A stretch of DNA of 64,000 bases from DATATV01 sp036268615 (GCA_036268615.1 DATATV010000005.1:1-64000), one strand, 5' to 3'. Positions 8,002 to 16,811 are shown, counted from the first letter of the stretch. Notes: generated by a model not told the origin, from the letters alone. Numbers and translations are program-made.

Positions 8002-11000
8002 TCAGCGCGCGGTCGCCTCCTGGTACGGCTCGATCCGGACCGGGCCGACCAGGCCGTAGTTCTGTCGGGTGGCGATGCCGTAGATGGCCGGGGTGACCGT
8101 GCGCAGCCGGTTGAGCAGCGTCGTCGCCACGTCCACCTGGATGGTGTTGTTGCCCGGCTTGAGCAGGTCACCCAGGTCGAGCTTGCTGGTCAGCGGGCCG
8201 GCCGGCGGCACAAGGTGACCGTTGACCCAGACCCGGAACGTGTCGGTCACCGAGCCGAGGTCGAGCACGGCCCCGCTGACCGACCGCCAACTGCTCGGCA
8301 GCGTCACCGTCGTGGTGTAGTGGCCGATGCCGGAGGAGTCGATCAGCTGCGGGATCGAGGTCCACGGCACCAGCGTGTCCAGTTCGACGGTGACCACCGG
8401 CTTGATCGTCTCGCTGGCCGTGCCACCCGGCTTGGGCTGCCAGTCCTCGGCCCGGAGCGTCCAGGACGGTGGTGTGATCGGCGCCGGCACGGTGGAAATG
8501 CTGGCACGCAAGGATTTTCCGCTGGACAGGGTCGCCGTGTAGGTGCCGGCCGTGGTGGACCGCAGGACGACGTCCTGCCCGCTGAGTCGGACCGAGTCGG
8601 CGGAGGTCGAGACGACCTGCGTCGAGCCCGACCCGGCGGCCCAGCCGGGCGCGGCGAGCACGACGATCGTGCTCTCCCCGGGGTTGAGCACGACCTGCAC
8701 GTCGATCTTGCCGGCCGACCGGGTGAACTCGGCGATCCGGCTGATCTCACCGGTCCACGCGTTGAGCCGGTAGGGCACCGCGGCCGGCGAGGTCGCGGTC
8801 AGTGACGCGGTCTGGTTGATCGGCACGAGCACCGTCTTCACCTGGTGCTGCGAGTTGGCCAGGTAGTAGAAGTCGGTCTCGCCGTCGATCCGGCGCACGG
8901 TCATCAGGTTGGACGTGTTGTACTGCACCGACTGTCGCACGCCCAACTGGGCCAGCGCGGTCGGGACGCCGGTCTGGTCGGCGACGGCCAGGGCCGTGCG
9001 CTGGGTGAGCAACTCCTTGATCGTGCTGTTCACCGCCGCGTCCTCGGCCGCGCTGACGTGGCCGGTGGACACCACGCCGCTCCAGTCGCCGATCAGGATC
9101 ACCGGCAGGCCCGCCCTGGCGAAGCCGAGCAGCAGTTTCGCGCCCTCGATGCTGATCGCGTACTCGTTGCCGTCGAACTGGTCGGGGCCCAGGATGATCG
9201 CCTTGAACGCCGGGCCGTCCGGCGCGAGCACTCCCTTCTTGACGTTCACCCCGGGCAGTGAGAGCACCGCGTCGGTGGCGAAGCTGTGCGTCCAGCCGAT
9301 CGGGATGCCGCTCGCGGTCGACCACGGCGCGCCGATGCCGGTGGCGGTGTAGCCCTTCTGCCGGTAGAACAGCAGGTCGTACTTTGGCGTGCCGGTCTGT
9401 AGCACCAGTTGGGTGCGCGCCAGGTACCTGCCGATGTCGGGCATGTGCTGCCAGGTGGGCTGGCGCGGTCCCCACGCCTCGCAGTAGCCGATGCCGGTTT
9501 CGTTGTAGGGCGAGAAGGCCGCGAAGCCCGGCCAGGTCGCGCCGGCCGCGTCGGCGTAGGGGAAGCCGTGGATCACCGTCTGGTTGACGCCACCGGCGTA
9601 GAAGCTGTCGATGGTGATCAGCGCGTTGTGCCAGAGCACCGAGTACGCCTCGTTGGCGAAGCAGATCGACTCGCAGGACAGCTTCTGGTGCCCGGCCAGG
9701 TCCCGGCCGCCGCACATCACCCGGTAGTCGTCCAGGTTCTTGAAGCCGAGCGACTCGCCCTCGGGAATGTCCAGCAGTGCGGAGAAGTCCAGCGAGTCGG
9801 TCTGTAGGCCGTAGGGCTGCACCCGCAGCTCCATGCCCAGCCGGTTGGCCCAGGACTGGAGCGCCAGCAGGTGGTTGTCCCGGTACAGGTCGGACAGGGT
9901 GAGGTTCACGTCGTCGCGGACGTGGTTGTTCAGCTCGGAGTTGTAGCTGAACTGGAACTTGCCCTTCAGCTCCACCAGGATCGGCAGGTAGGGCGCGAGG
10001 TCGTAGCCGGTCTTCTGTCTGAACACGGTCGGCAGGTTCGGTGTCCAGATGGTCGAGTTGGTCTCGATCTCCAGCGAGTCCTCGAAGAACGCGCCGCCGG
10101 CCACCTCCAGCAGCAGCCGGATGCGCGGGTTGAGGATGTCGCGGTCCCAGAAGTCGGTGACCGCCTGCGTACCCAGCTGGCTGAAGTGGTCGACCACGTA
10201 GGCGGTCGGCGTGGTGAACGGGCCGGCCTCCGGCTGCTGGGCCGAGCCGCGCAGCCAGTAGCTGATCAGCACCCAGGTGTCGCTGGTCGGCGCGGTCCAG
10301 GTGATCTGCCCGTTCTGGACGGTGGCCGTGACGTCGACGAGCGATGTCTGGTCCAGCGGGGTGATGCCGCTGACCGCCGGGCCGGTGGTGCGGGCGACCT
10401 GCACCGCGAACAGCGTCTGCTTGGTCACCGCGGCGTCCGGGACCAGGGCGGACGCGGGCACCGGGCCGGAGTAGGTGCTGCTGCCGGCGACGGTCACCAC
10501 GCCGTGCGCGAGTTCGCAGGACGCGGCCGCGCTGTCCGGGGTGATCGTCGGCACGGCGGCCGGCCAACTCGGTCCCATCGTCAGGTCCAGGGTGAGGCCA
10601 CGGCGGGCGGCCGTGGTCAACGCGGTGTCCAGCGCGTCCACCCAGTGTGCAGAGCCCCAGCCGTAGTGCTCGGTGTCCAACTGGATCAGGCCGCTGTGGT
10701 GCACGTCGGAGACTTCCAGGCCGCCGAAGCCCGCGTCGGCAACCGCGTTCACCTCGTTGGCGATCTCGCCGGGGTCGACCTGGGCGTTGGGCCACCACCA
10801 GCGGAACTTCGGCGCGACCGAGGCCGGGGGAGTGGTGAAGGCCGACGGGCCGCGCCAGCGCGCGCCGGACTGCGGCGCCGCGCCGAGCAGGGGATTGGCC
10901 GAGGCCAACTGTCCCCAGGGCAACAGCGTGCCGGCGACGGCGGCCGCGCTGATCCCGAGCATCCTGCGCCGGGTCACGGACGAGCCGATCCCGGTCGAGA

Positions 11001-11022
11001 CTCTGTCGTGCTCCTGCCCCAT
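8002..11022 (-). CDS. Tat-exported glycoside hydrolase, GH106-like (alpha-L-rhamnosidase type)
   Basis: The 1006-residue protein starts at ATG 11022 behind AGGAGG. Residues 18-22 (RRRML) followed by a hydrophobic run form a twin-arginine signal. The mature protein opens with FRWWWPNAQVDPGEIANEV and GFGGLEVSD, the pattern at the start of GH106 rhamnosidase-type barrels. Beta-sandwich regions follow, including a C-terminal galactose-binding-like domain with VWVNGHLV. Family members release terminal rhamnose from plant glycans or glycosides. It is transcribed towards the expansin-cellulase pair but separated by a hairpin, and a LacI-type operator precedes it. Substrate assignment is by family only. 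Confidence 0.75.
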   Translation of the reverse strand: MGQEHDRVSTGIGSSVTRRRMLGISAAAVAGTLLPWGQLASANPLLGAAPQSGARWRGPSAFTTPPASVAPKFRWWWPNAQVDPGEIANEVNAVADAGFGGLEVSDVHHSGLIQLDTEHYGWGSAHWVDALDTALTTAARRGLTLDLTMGPSWPAAVPTITPDSAAASCELAHGVVTVAGSSTYSGPVPASALVPDAAVTKQTLFAVQVARTTGPAVSGITPLDQTSLVDVTATVQNGQITWTAPTSDTWVLISYWLRGSAQQPEAGPFTTPTAYVVDHFSQLGTQAVTDFWDRDILNPRIRLLLEVAGGAFFEDSLEIETNSTIWTPNLPTVFRQKTGYDLAPYLPILVELKGKFQFSYNSELNNHVRDDVNLTLSDLYRDNHLLALQSWANRLGMELRVQPYGLQTDSLDFSALLDIPEGESLGFKNLDDYRVMCGGRDLAGHQKLSCESICFANEAYSVLWHNALITIDSFYAGGVNQTVIHGFPYADAAGATWPGFAAFSPYNETGIGYCEAWGPRQPTWQHMPDIGRYLARTQLVLQTGTPKYDLLFYRQKGYTATGIGAPWSTASGIPIGWTHSFATDAVLSLPGVNVKKGVLAPDGPAFKAIILGPDQFDGNEYAISIEGAKLLLGFARAGLPVILIGDWSGVVSTGHVSAAEDAAVNSTIKELLTQRTALAVADQTGVPTALAQLGVRQSVQYNTSNLMTVRRIDGETDFYYLANSQHQVKTVLVPINQTASLTATSPAAVPYRLNAWTGEISRIAEFTRSAGKIDVQVVLNPGESTIVVLAAPGWAAGSGSTQVVSTSADSVRLSGQDVVLRSTTAGTYTATLSSGKSLRASISTVPAPITPPSWTLRAEDWQPKPGGTASETIKPVVTVELDTLVPWTSIPQLIDSSGIGHYTTTVTLPSSWRSVSGAVLDLGSVTDTFRVWVNGHLVPPAGPLTSKLDLGDLLKPGNNTIQVDVATTLLNRLRTVTPAIYGIATRQNYGLVGPVRIEPYQEATAR

Positions 11023-11118
11023 GGGTGGGTGCCTCCTGTGCCGATCGAGGGGGTCCGGCGATCGGCAGGCCGCGCCGCGCCGGGGCGAAGCGATTATCGC
11101 CTCGCCGACAGGATCGAT

Positions 11119-11130
11119 TGAAGCGTTTCA
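11119..11130. promoter_or_regulatory. LacI-family operator upstream of the GH106-like gene
   Basis: The dodecamer TGAAGCGTTTCA is a near-perfect dyad of the LacI/GalR class (TGAAACGNTTCA type). It lies 97 bases upstream of the GH106-like start, the usual place for sugar-responsive repression. No LacI gene is in the window. Confidence 0.55.
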
Positions 11131-11194
11131 GTTGGCCACATCCGGCCAGTACTCGCACGTCACCGGCGGTCTGCGCGGAGAAAACGGGGCCTGC

Positions 11195-11223
11195 TTGCCA
11201 GTTGTCGCCCGGTGCGCTATACT
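11195..11223 (+). promoter_or_regulatory. Sigma-70-type promoter of the rho-like gene
   Basis: TTGCCA (11195-11200) and TATACT (11218-11223) are separated by exactly 17 bases, close to the housekeeping consensus. Transcription would begin near 11230 and leave an untranslated leader of about 150 bases before the GTG at 11383, long enough to hold a rut-like or other control element. Confidence 0.65.
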
Positions 11224-11382
11224 GACGGCGTCTTTCCTGCGGATGTAGGCGTTTCAGAGCCCCCGCCGAAGTTCCTCTCAGTCAGAGTTCACCGCCAGGA
11301 CTGAAGGCGACACCTGTCTTTTCGCCCCGATACGCCCCCTGCGTACCGATCGGGCCCACATATCCTTTTCAGGAGATTTACC

Positions 11383-12591
11383 GTGAACAACACCATGCTG
11401 CGGGACGACCCGCATACCGAACAATCCACCGGCACGCCCGAACGGGTCGCTGACTCGCTCCGGGCCGTGACCGGAATCGTTGACATACAAGAGAAATCCG
11501 CACACCTCCGGACCTCCGGCTACCTGGCCGGACCGGACGACGTGGTGCTGCCGATCTCCTTCGCCCGCGCCAACGGCCTGCGCTCCGGTGACCTGGTCAC
11601 CGGCCTGGCCAAGCCGCCGCGAGCCGGGGGCGACCAGCAGCGACCGAGACTCGGCTCGCTGGTCCAGGTGGACACCGTCAACACGCTGCCCGCCGACCAG
11701 GCCGGCCGCCGACCCCGGTTTGCCGACCTGGTTCCGTTGCACGCCAACGAACGCCTGCGCCTGGAGACCGAGCCGGAACTGCTCACCACCCGCGTGATCG
11801 ACCTGGTCATGCCGGTCGGCAAGGGTCAGCGTGCGCTGATCGTCGCGCCGCCCAAGGCCGGCAAGACCACCGTCCTACAGGACATCGCCGCGGCCGTCTG
11901 CCGCAACAACCCGGAGTGCGTGCTGCTGGTCGTGCTCGTCGGCGAACGGCCCGAGGAAGTCACCGACCTGCGCCGCTCGATCACCGGGCAGGTGATCGCG
12001 GCGACCTTCGACCAGGCGCCCGCGCAGCAGACCGCGCTGGCCGAGCTGGCCATGGAACGCGCCAGACGACTGGTCGAACTCGGCCAGGACGTGGTGGTGC
12101 TACTGGATTCCCTCACCCGGCTGGGCCGCGCGTACAACCTGGCGTCCTCGGGTTCGGGGCGCATCCTGTCCGGTGGGGTCGACGCCACCGCGTTGTTCCC
12201 GCCGAAGCGCCTGCTCGGCGCGGCGCGCAACATCGAGAACGGCGGCTCGCTGACGATCTTCGCCACCGCCCTGGTGGAGACCGGTTCCGCCGGCGACACG
12301 CTGATCTTCGAGGAGCTCAAGGCCACCGGCAACGCCGAGCTCAAACTGGACCGCGGGCTCGCCGCGAAGCGGACCTTTCCCGCGGTGGACGTGGAAAAGT
12401 CCGGCACCCGGCGCGAGGAACTGCTGCTCTCGCCGCAGGAACTCGCCGCGACCAGGACGCTGCGCCGCGTGCTTCAGGCGGTGGACGGTCAGCACGCGAC
12501 CGACGTGCTGCTCGACGGCCTGCGCAAGACGCGGTCGAACGGCGAGTTCCTCACCCAGCTGGCTGCCGGGCCGGGAACCCGCCGTTCCTGA
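11383..12591 (+). CDS. rho: Short-form transcription termination factor Rho, probable second copy
   Basis: The 402-residue protein starts at GTG 11383 behind AGGAGA. It has the Rho RNA-binding fold at about 28-75 and the ATPase core: P-loop APPKAGKT (155-162), Walker B VVVLLDS (to 243), Q-loop GGVDATA, and the arginine-finger region SGTRREE. Numbering is collinear with E. coli Rho at an offset of 23. Positions lining the bicyclomycin pocket differ: Asp210 is Gly187, Gly337 is Ala314, Met219 is Leu196; Ser266 is kept. Actinobacterial housekeeping Rho normally carries a long basic N-terminal insertion of over 200 residues. None is present, so this is likely a specialised paralogue. Whether another rho exists cannot be seen. 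Confidence 0.9.
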   Translation: MNNTMLRDDPHTEQSTGTPERVADSLRAVTGIVDIQEKSAHLRTSGYLAGPDDVVLPISFARANGLRSGDLVTGLAKPPRAGGDQQRPRLGSLVQVDTVNTLPADQAGRRPRFADLVPLHANERLRLETEPELLTTRVIDLVMPVGKGQRALIVAPPKAGKTTVLQDIAAAVCRNNPECVLLVVLVGERPEEVTDLRRSITGQVIAATFDQAPAQQTALAELAMERARRLVELGQDVVVLLDSLTRLGRAYNLASSGSGRILSGGVDATALFPPKRLLGAARNIENGGSLTIFATALVETGSAGDTLIFEELKATGNAELKLDRGLAAKRTFPAVDVEKSGTRREELLLSPQELAATRTLRRVLQAVDGQHATDVLLDGLRKTRSNGEFLTQLAAGPGTRRS

Positions 12592-12598
12592 CCCCCGG

Positions 12599-13807
12599 TC
12601 AGTCGTCGATCGATTGATAGACCGACGTCCAGAAATCTTGATATACCGGTGACAGCAGCGGGAAACCGGACCGCTGCGTCATCAGGATCGCCACCAGTTC
12701 CTCGGCCGGATCGGTGAACCAGGACGTGCCAAGGCCACCGTCCCAGCCGAACTGTCCCGGCACCGCCGACGGACTCGTCCGCGCGGTGGTCACCCCCACG
12801 CCGAGACCCCAGCCGCGGCTGTCGAAATAACCCGGCAGGAAGCCGGACACCGCCTTCACCGCAGGCGACAGCTGGTCGGTGGTCATCGCCCGCACCGTCG
12901 TGCGGGACAGGATTCGCTCGCCGTCGTGCCGGCCGTTGTTCAACAGCATCCGCCCGAACGCCAGGTAGTCGTCCGCGGTGGACACCAGTCCACCGGCCGC
13001 GGACGGGAAGGCCGGCGGCGTGGTCCACTGGCCGCCTTCGGCCTCGTCGAACACCGTCAGCGCGGCCGACCCCGGGTCGACCGCGTAGCTCGTGGCGAGC
13101 CGGTGCAGCTGGTCGGCCGGCACGCTGAAGCCGGTGTCGGCCATGCCCAGCGGCGCGAACAGCTGCTCCCGCAGAAACGTTTCAAGAGGCTGGCCGCTGG
13201 CTCGGGCGATCAGCACCCCGAGCACGTCCGCACCGGTGTTGTAGAGCCACCGTTCGCCCGGCTGGTACATCAGTGGCAACTCGCCCAGCCGGCGCAACCA
13301 CTCGTCGGGAGCCGGCAGGCCCGCCGGGTTCGGCGGTCCCATCCCGAGTTCCGCCTCGGCCGCGGCCTGGGTGATCGGATACCGGTCCGGCGGCACGAAC
13401 AGCTGGCCGAAGCCGAACTGGAAGGTCAACAGGTCGCGCGGAGTGATCGGCCGGTGTGCGGGAACGGTGTCGGTCAGCGGGGCGTCGAGGCTGGTCAGCA
13501 CCATGCGATCGGCCAGTTCGGGCAGCAGGTCGTCGACCGGATCGTCCAGCCGCAGCCGGCACTGCTCGACCAGGATCAGCGCGGCCACCGCGGCGACCGG
13601 CTTGGTCATCGAGCTGATCCGGAAGATGGTGTCCCGTTGGATCGGCACGTCACCGCCCGCCGTCGTCGTGCCGAGCGTCTCGACGTGCACCTCGTCGCGC
13701 CGGCTGACCAGCGTGACGATGCCCGGCACGTCACCGCTGCGCACGTGCCCGGCCAGCACCTCACGCATCCGCTCCAGTCGGGCCTTGGAGAGTCCTGCCG
13801 TGCTCAT
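12599..13807 (-). CDS. Serine hydrolase of the beta-lactamase/D-Ala-D-Ala carboxypeptidase family
   Basis: The 402-residue protein has the class C-like SxxK motif in SSMTKPVA and the YxN motif in LYNTGADV, so it should form an acyl-enzyme on that serine. There is no obvious signal peptide, which argues for a cytosolic esterase or peptidase of the EstB/LovD kind rather than a periplasmic beta-lactamase. It converges on rho with only seven bases between stops. It lies 24 bases downstream of a DUF899 gene on the same strand and is probably co-transcribed with it. Confidence 0.85.
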   Translation of the reverse strand: MSTAGLSKARLERMREVLAGHVRSGDVPGIVTLVSRRDEVHVETLGTTTAGGDVPIQRDTIFRISSMTKPVAAVAALILVEQCRLRLDDPVDDLLPELADRMVLTSLDAPLTDTVPAHRPITPRDLLTFQFGFGQLFVPPDRYPITQAAAEAELGMGPPNPAGLPAPDEWLRRLGELPLMYQPGERWLYNTGADVLGVLIARASGQPLETFLREQLFAPLGMADTGFSVPADQLHRLATSYAVDPGSAALTVFDEAEGGQWTTPPAFPSAAGGLVSTADDYLAFGRMLLNNGRHDGERILSRTTVRAMTTDQLSPAVKAVSGFLPGYFDSRGWGLGVGVTTARTSPSAVPGQFGWDGGLGTSWFTDPAEELVAILMTQRSGFPLLSPVYQDFWTSVYQSIDD

Positions 13808-13831
13808 GAAGACTCCTTCACGCGGTTGGGG

Positions 13832-14578
13832 TCACTCGGCGAAGTCCGGCACCGCGGCCCGCGCCGCGGCCGCCCGGCCCTTGGGCTCCTCCCAGTCCTC
13901 CTGCCGGCCCAGTGCGGTCAGGTCGAGGAAAGCGTAGGAGCCGCCGGTCCACTCCGCGCCGCGGCCGAACATCGAGTAGGTGTGGAAGATCCGGTCGCCG
14001 TCGGTCAGGAAGCAGCTGTTGCCGGGCCGTTCCAGCGGGCGGTCGCCGGCGAGTATCTCCGACGTGCCGGCCTGCTCGTGTTCGGCCGTGGTGCGGTAGT
14101 TGTACTCCACCGGGGCGACCGCCTCGTCCAGCGTCACGTGGAAGTCGTAGTTGAAGTCGTTGTCGTAGGAGGAGTACCAGTCGAACGGCCAGTTCCGGCC
14201 GGCCCGGTACCTGTCCAGCCTGGCCAGCGGGGCGCGGCTGACCGCGGCGAACGAGGTGTCCCGGGAGTTCAGGTGGCGCAACAGGCCCGCGGAGACCTCG
14301 TCGGAGCCCGCCGTGCAACTTGAGCAGCCCTCGTCCCAGTCCGGACCGAACATGAAGTGCTGCACGATGAGCTGCCGGCGGCCGGCGAACAGGTCGGCCA
14401 GTGTCGCCGGGCCGTTCGGGCCGGCGAAGACGTACTCCTTGTCGATCTCGACCATCGGCAGGTTGCGACGCTCGGCGCTCAGCGCGTCGCGGGCCTTGGT
14501 GGCCGCCTTCTCCTTGGCCAGCAGCTGCTTGCGCGCGGCGACCCACTCTTCGCGGGAGACGACATCGGGGAGGCTCAT
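13832..14578 (-). CDS. DUF899 thioredoxin-like protein (first copy)
   Basis: The 248-residue protein shows the DUF899 layout: an N-terminal helix with WVAARKQLLAKEKA, RRNLPMVEIDKEYVF, then a thioredoxin-like fold with DEGCSSCTAG, a CxxC-type pair. These proteins are predicted cytosolic redox proteins of unknown partner. It is divergent from the ECF sigma factor at 14677 and upstream of the serine hydrolase. A paralogue lies at 16932. Confidence 0.85.
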   Translation of the reverse strand: MSLPDVVSREEWVAARKQLLAKEKAATKARDALSAERRNLPMVEIDKEYVFAGPNGPATLADLFAGRRQLIVQHFMFGPDWDEGCSSCTAGSDEVSAGLLRHLNSRDTSFAAVSRAPLARLDRYRAGRNWPFDWYSSYDNDFNYDFHVTLDEAVAPVEYNYRTTAEHEQAGTSEILAGDRPLERPGNSCFLTDGDRIFHTYSMFGRGAEWTGGSYAFLDLTALGRQEDWEEPKGRAAAARAAVPDFAE

Positions 14579-14664
14579 CCTCTGCTCCTGACCTGGTTGG
14601 CTTCTGACCTCTCCCGGTAGGACCCGACCACCGTCGAAAACTCATCGGTGTCGGACCCCGCGGT

Positions 14665-14677
14665 TAGGATCGGGTCA
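14665..14677 (+). promoter_or_regulatory. -10 element giving a leaderless sigma-factor mRNA
   Basis: TAGGAT at 14665-14670 is followed after six bases by the ATG of the sigma-factor gene. A start site at the usual 6-7 base distance would coincide with the ATG, and no Shine-Dalgarno sequence is present. This is the common actinobacterial leaderless arrangement. Confidence 0.4.
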
Positions 14678-15672
14678 TGCCCGGACGAGGAGAACGGACG
14701 GCTGGCCAGGCCAGTCTCGTCGCCGATCCGATCAACGGCGAGTTCGAGAACCACCGCCGCGCGCTGACCGGCTACTGCTACCGGATGCTGGGGTCCGGTT
14801 TCGAGGCCGAGGACGCGGTGCAGGAGACGATGGTGCGCGCCTGGCGAGGCAGCGACAACCTGCACAGTCCCGGTGCGCTGCGCTCCTGGCTCTACCGGAT
14901 CGCGACCAACGTCTGTCTGAGCATGTTGACCGAGCCGCAGCGCCGGGCACGGCCGATGGGCCTCGGGCCGTCGTCGACGGCGGACTCGGAACTCGACGCC
15001 GGTCTGCCCGAACAGGCGTGGGTCAGTCCGATCCAGGACGATCGGGTGCTGTGCGCCGAGGGCGATCCGGCCGAACTGGCCGTGTCCCGGGAGAGCATCC
15101 GGCTGGCCTTCGTGGCCGCGTTGCAGCACCTGCCGCCCCGGCAGCGCGCGGTGCTGATCCTGCGGGAGGTACTGCGCTGGCGGGCCGCCGAGGTGGCCGA
15201 ACTGCTGGACACGACGGTGGCCTCGGTGAACAGCGCCTTACAGCGGGCCAGGGCGACACTGGAGACGGTCGAACCGGACAACACCGGCCCGATGCCCGAG
15301 GCGGAGCAGCGCGCACTGCTCGACGGTTACGTCACCGCGTTCCAGAACTACGACATCGACGCGCTCGTCCAGTTGCTGCATGCGGATGTCCGGTTCTCCA
15401 TGCCGCCCTACGCGCTGTGGCTGCGCGGCCCCGACCAGGTCGTCGCCTGGCTGCTCGGTCAGGGTGCGGGCTGCCGGGGTTCCCGGTTGGTGGCCACCTC
15501 GGCCAACGGCTGCGCTGCCTTCGGCTCCTACCGATCCGCGGGTCCCGGCCGGCACGAGCCGTTCGCCTTGCAGGTACTGGAGTTCGCCGACGGCCGGATC
15601 GCCGGCTTCAACAACTTTCTCGACCCGCGATTGTTCGCCGCCTTCGGACTGCCGCCGGTGCTGACCGAATAA
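14677..15672 (+). CDS. ECF sigma factor with C-terminal SnoaL-like domain
   Basis: The 331-residue protein contains sigma region 2 (about 30-95, with FEAEDAVQETMVRAWRG), sigma region 4 (about 150-205, with HLPPRQRAVLILREVL) and a C-terminal NTF2/SnoaL-like domain (about 215-325). This is the SigG/TIGR02960-like class, in which the fused tail replaces a separate anti-sigma factor and tunes activity. It directs RNA polymerase to stress promoters that cannot be named here. It is divergent from DUF899 copy 1 and convergent with the NTF2-like gene. Confidence 0.9.
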   Translation: MPGRGERTAGQASLVADPINGEFENHRRALTGYCYRMLGSGFEAEDAVQETMVRAWRGSDNLHSPGALRSWLYRIATNVCLSMLTEPQRRARPMGLGPSSTADSELDAGLPEQAWVSPIQDDRVLCAEGDPAELAVSRESIRLAFVAALQHLPPRQRAVLILREVLRWRAAEVAELLDTTVASVNSALQRARATLETVEPDNTGPMPEAEQRALLDGYVTAFQNYDIDALVQLLHADVRFSMPPYALWLRGPDQVVAWLLGQGAGCRGSRLVATSANGCAAFGSYRSAGPGRHEPFALQVLEFADGRIAGFNNFLDPRLFAAFGLPPVLTE

Positions 15673-15673
15673 C

Positions 15674-15688
15674 CGTCCGTTGTGGACG
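15674..15688. terminator. Small hairpin between convergent genes
   Basis: CGTCC and GGACG arms with a 5-base loop occupy most of the 23-base gap between the sigma-factor and NTF2-like stops. The stem is short, so the terminator call is tentative. Confidence 0.3.
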
Positions 15689-15695
15689 TTCTCGC

Positions 15696-16157
15696 TCAGT
15701 GCAGCGGGAACGACACACCGTGCTCACTTTCCGGGCGGGGGCCGAAGATGCGCCGCTCGCTCTGCTCGATGCGTACGTCGTTGATGCTCGCCTCCCGGCG
15801 GGCCATCAGGCCGGTCTCGGTGAACTCCCAGAGTTCGTTGCCGTAGCTGCGCCACCACTGGCCGCTCGCGTCGTGGCTCTCGTACTGGAACCGCACGGCG
15901 ATGTGGTCCTCGGTGAACGCCCAGAGTTCCTTGCGCAGCGCGTAGTCCAGCTCGCGGGCCCACTTGTCGGTGAGCAGTGCGACGATCTCCGCGCGGCCGG
16001 TGACGAACCGGTCGCGGTTGCGCCACACCGAGTCCGGTGTGTAGGCCAGCGAGACCTTCTCCGGATCACGGGTGTTCCAGGCGTCCTCGGCCGCCTGGAC
16101 CTTCTTGGCCGCGGTCTCGCGGGTGAACGGGGGGAACGGCGGTCGGCTCTCGGTCAT
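15696..16157 (-). CDS. NTF2-like (DUF1348) protein
   Basis: Starting at ATG 16157, the product is 153 residues and matches the DUF1348/SnoaL-like nuclear transport factor 2 fold, with the typical run AEDAWNTRDPEKVSLAYTPDSVWRNR and FTEDHIAVRFQYE. Such small cone-shaped proteins act as isomerases or bind small ligands; no reaction is known for this branch. It is divergent from a TetR regulator at 16248, and both operator copies lie between them, so it is the likely regulated gene. Confidence 0.85.
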   Translation of the reverse strand: MTESRPPFPPFTRETAAKKVQAAEDAWNTRDPEKVSLAYTPDSVWRNRDRFVTGRAEIVALLTDKWARELDYALRKELWAFTEDHIAVRFQYESHDASGQWWRSYGNELWEFTETGLMARREASINDVRIEQSERRIFGPRPESEHGVSFPLH

Positions 16158-16177
16158 CTGGTGGCCCTTCCTGCGCG

Positions 16178-16227
16178 GAGAACGTTGGTTCTCTAGGTGG
16201 GTGCTACCGTAGAGAACGTTGGTTCTC
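16178..16227. promoter_or_regulatory. Two identical TetR operators
   Basis: The same 16-base dyad, GAGAACGTTGGTTCTC, occurs at 16178-16193 and 16212-16227. The copies are 34 bases apart centre to centre and fill the intergenic region between the divergent NTF2-like and TetR genes. This is a strong sign that the TetR protein controls both. Confidence 0.8.
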
Positions 16228-16247
16228 AAGGTCAAGGGTGAGCGCAC

Positions 16248-16811
16248 ATGGATGTCGCGACGGCGGAACGGCAGGCGCTCGACGCGGCCGAGGACCTCTT
16301 CTACGCCAGGGGAATCCACACGGTCGGCATGGACGACATCCGGGCCGCCTCCGGCGTGTCGCTCAAGCGGCTCTACCAGCTGTTCCCGGCCAAGGACCTG
16401 CTGGTGGCGGCGTTCCTGCAACGGCGCGACATCCGCTGGCGGCAGCGCCTGGCCGACTACGTGGCCGGCCGGCCGGAGCCGGCTGAACGGTTGCTGGCGG
16501 TGTTCGACTGGCTGTTCGAGTGGTTCAGCGAACCCGGTTACCGGGGGTGCGCGTGGATCAACTCGTTCGGTGAGTTGGGTGCGGTGTCGGCGACCGTCGT
16601 GCAGGAGGCACAGAGCCACAAGCAGGCGTTCAAGCGCTACCTGGACGGCCTGGTCGCCGACGCCGGCCTGCCGGGTTGGCTCGCCGATCACCTGCTGCTG
16701 CTGGCCGAGGGAGCGATGGTGACAGCGGCGATCGCCGGCTCACCGGAACCGGCGCGGCACGCTCGCGAGGCGGTCCGGCTGCTGATGCGCGCGGCGGCGA
16801 TCCCGCGCTGA
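16248..16811 (+). CDS. TetR family regulator
   Basis: The 187-residue protein has the N-terminal TetR helix-turn-helix (ALDAAEDLFYARGIHTVGMDDI then SGVSLKRLYQLFPAKDLLVAAFL) and a C-terminal ligand-binding region with WINSFGELG. It should repress itself and the divergent NTF2-like gene through the paired GAGAAC/GTTCTC operators. The inducer is unknown. Confidence 0.92.
   Translation: MDVATAERQALDAAEDLFYARGIHTVGMDDIRAASGVSLKRLYQLFPAKDLLVAAFLQRRDIRWRQRLADYVAGRPEPAERLLAVFDWLFEWFSEPGYRGCAWINSFGELGAVSATVVQEAQSHKQAFKRYLDGLVADAGLPGWLADHLLLLAEGAMVTAAIAGSPEPARHAREAVRLLMRAAAIPR

Noticed and set aside
9871..11121. Long plus-strand frame opposite the GH106-like gene
   Set aside because: Composition typical of antisense frames; the minus strand has a Tat signal and glycosidase motifs.
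11383..12591. A bicyclomycin biosynthetic cluster around the altered rho
   Set aside because: The flanking genes (GH106-like glycosidase, serine hydrolase) include no cyclodipeptide synthase or dioxygenase set.
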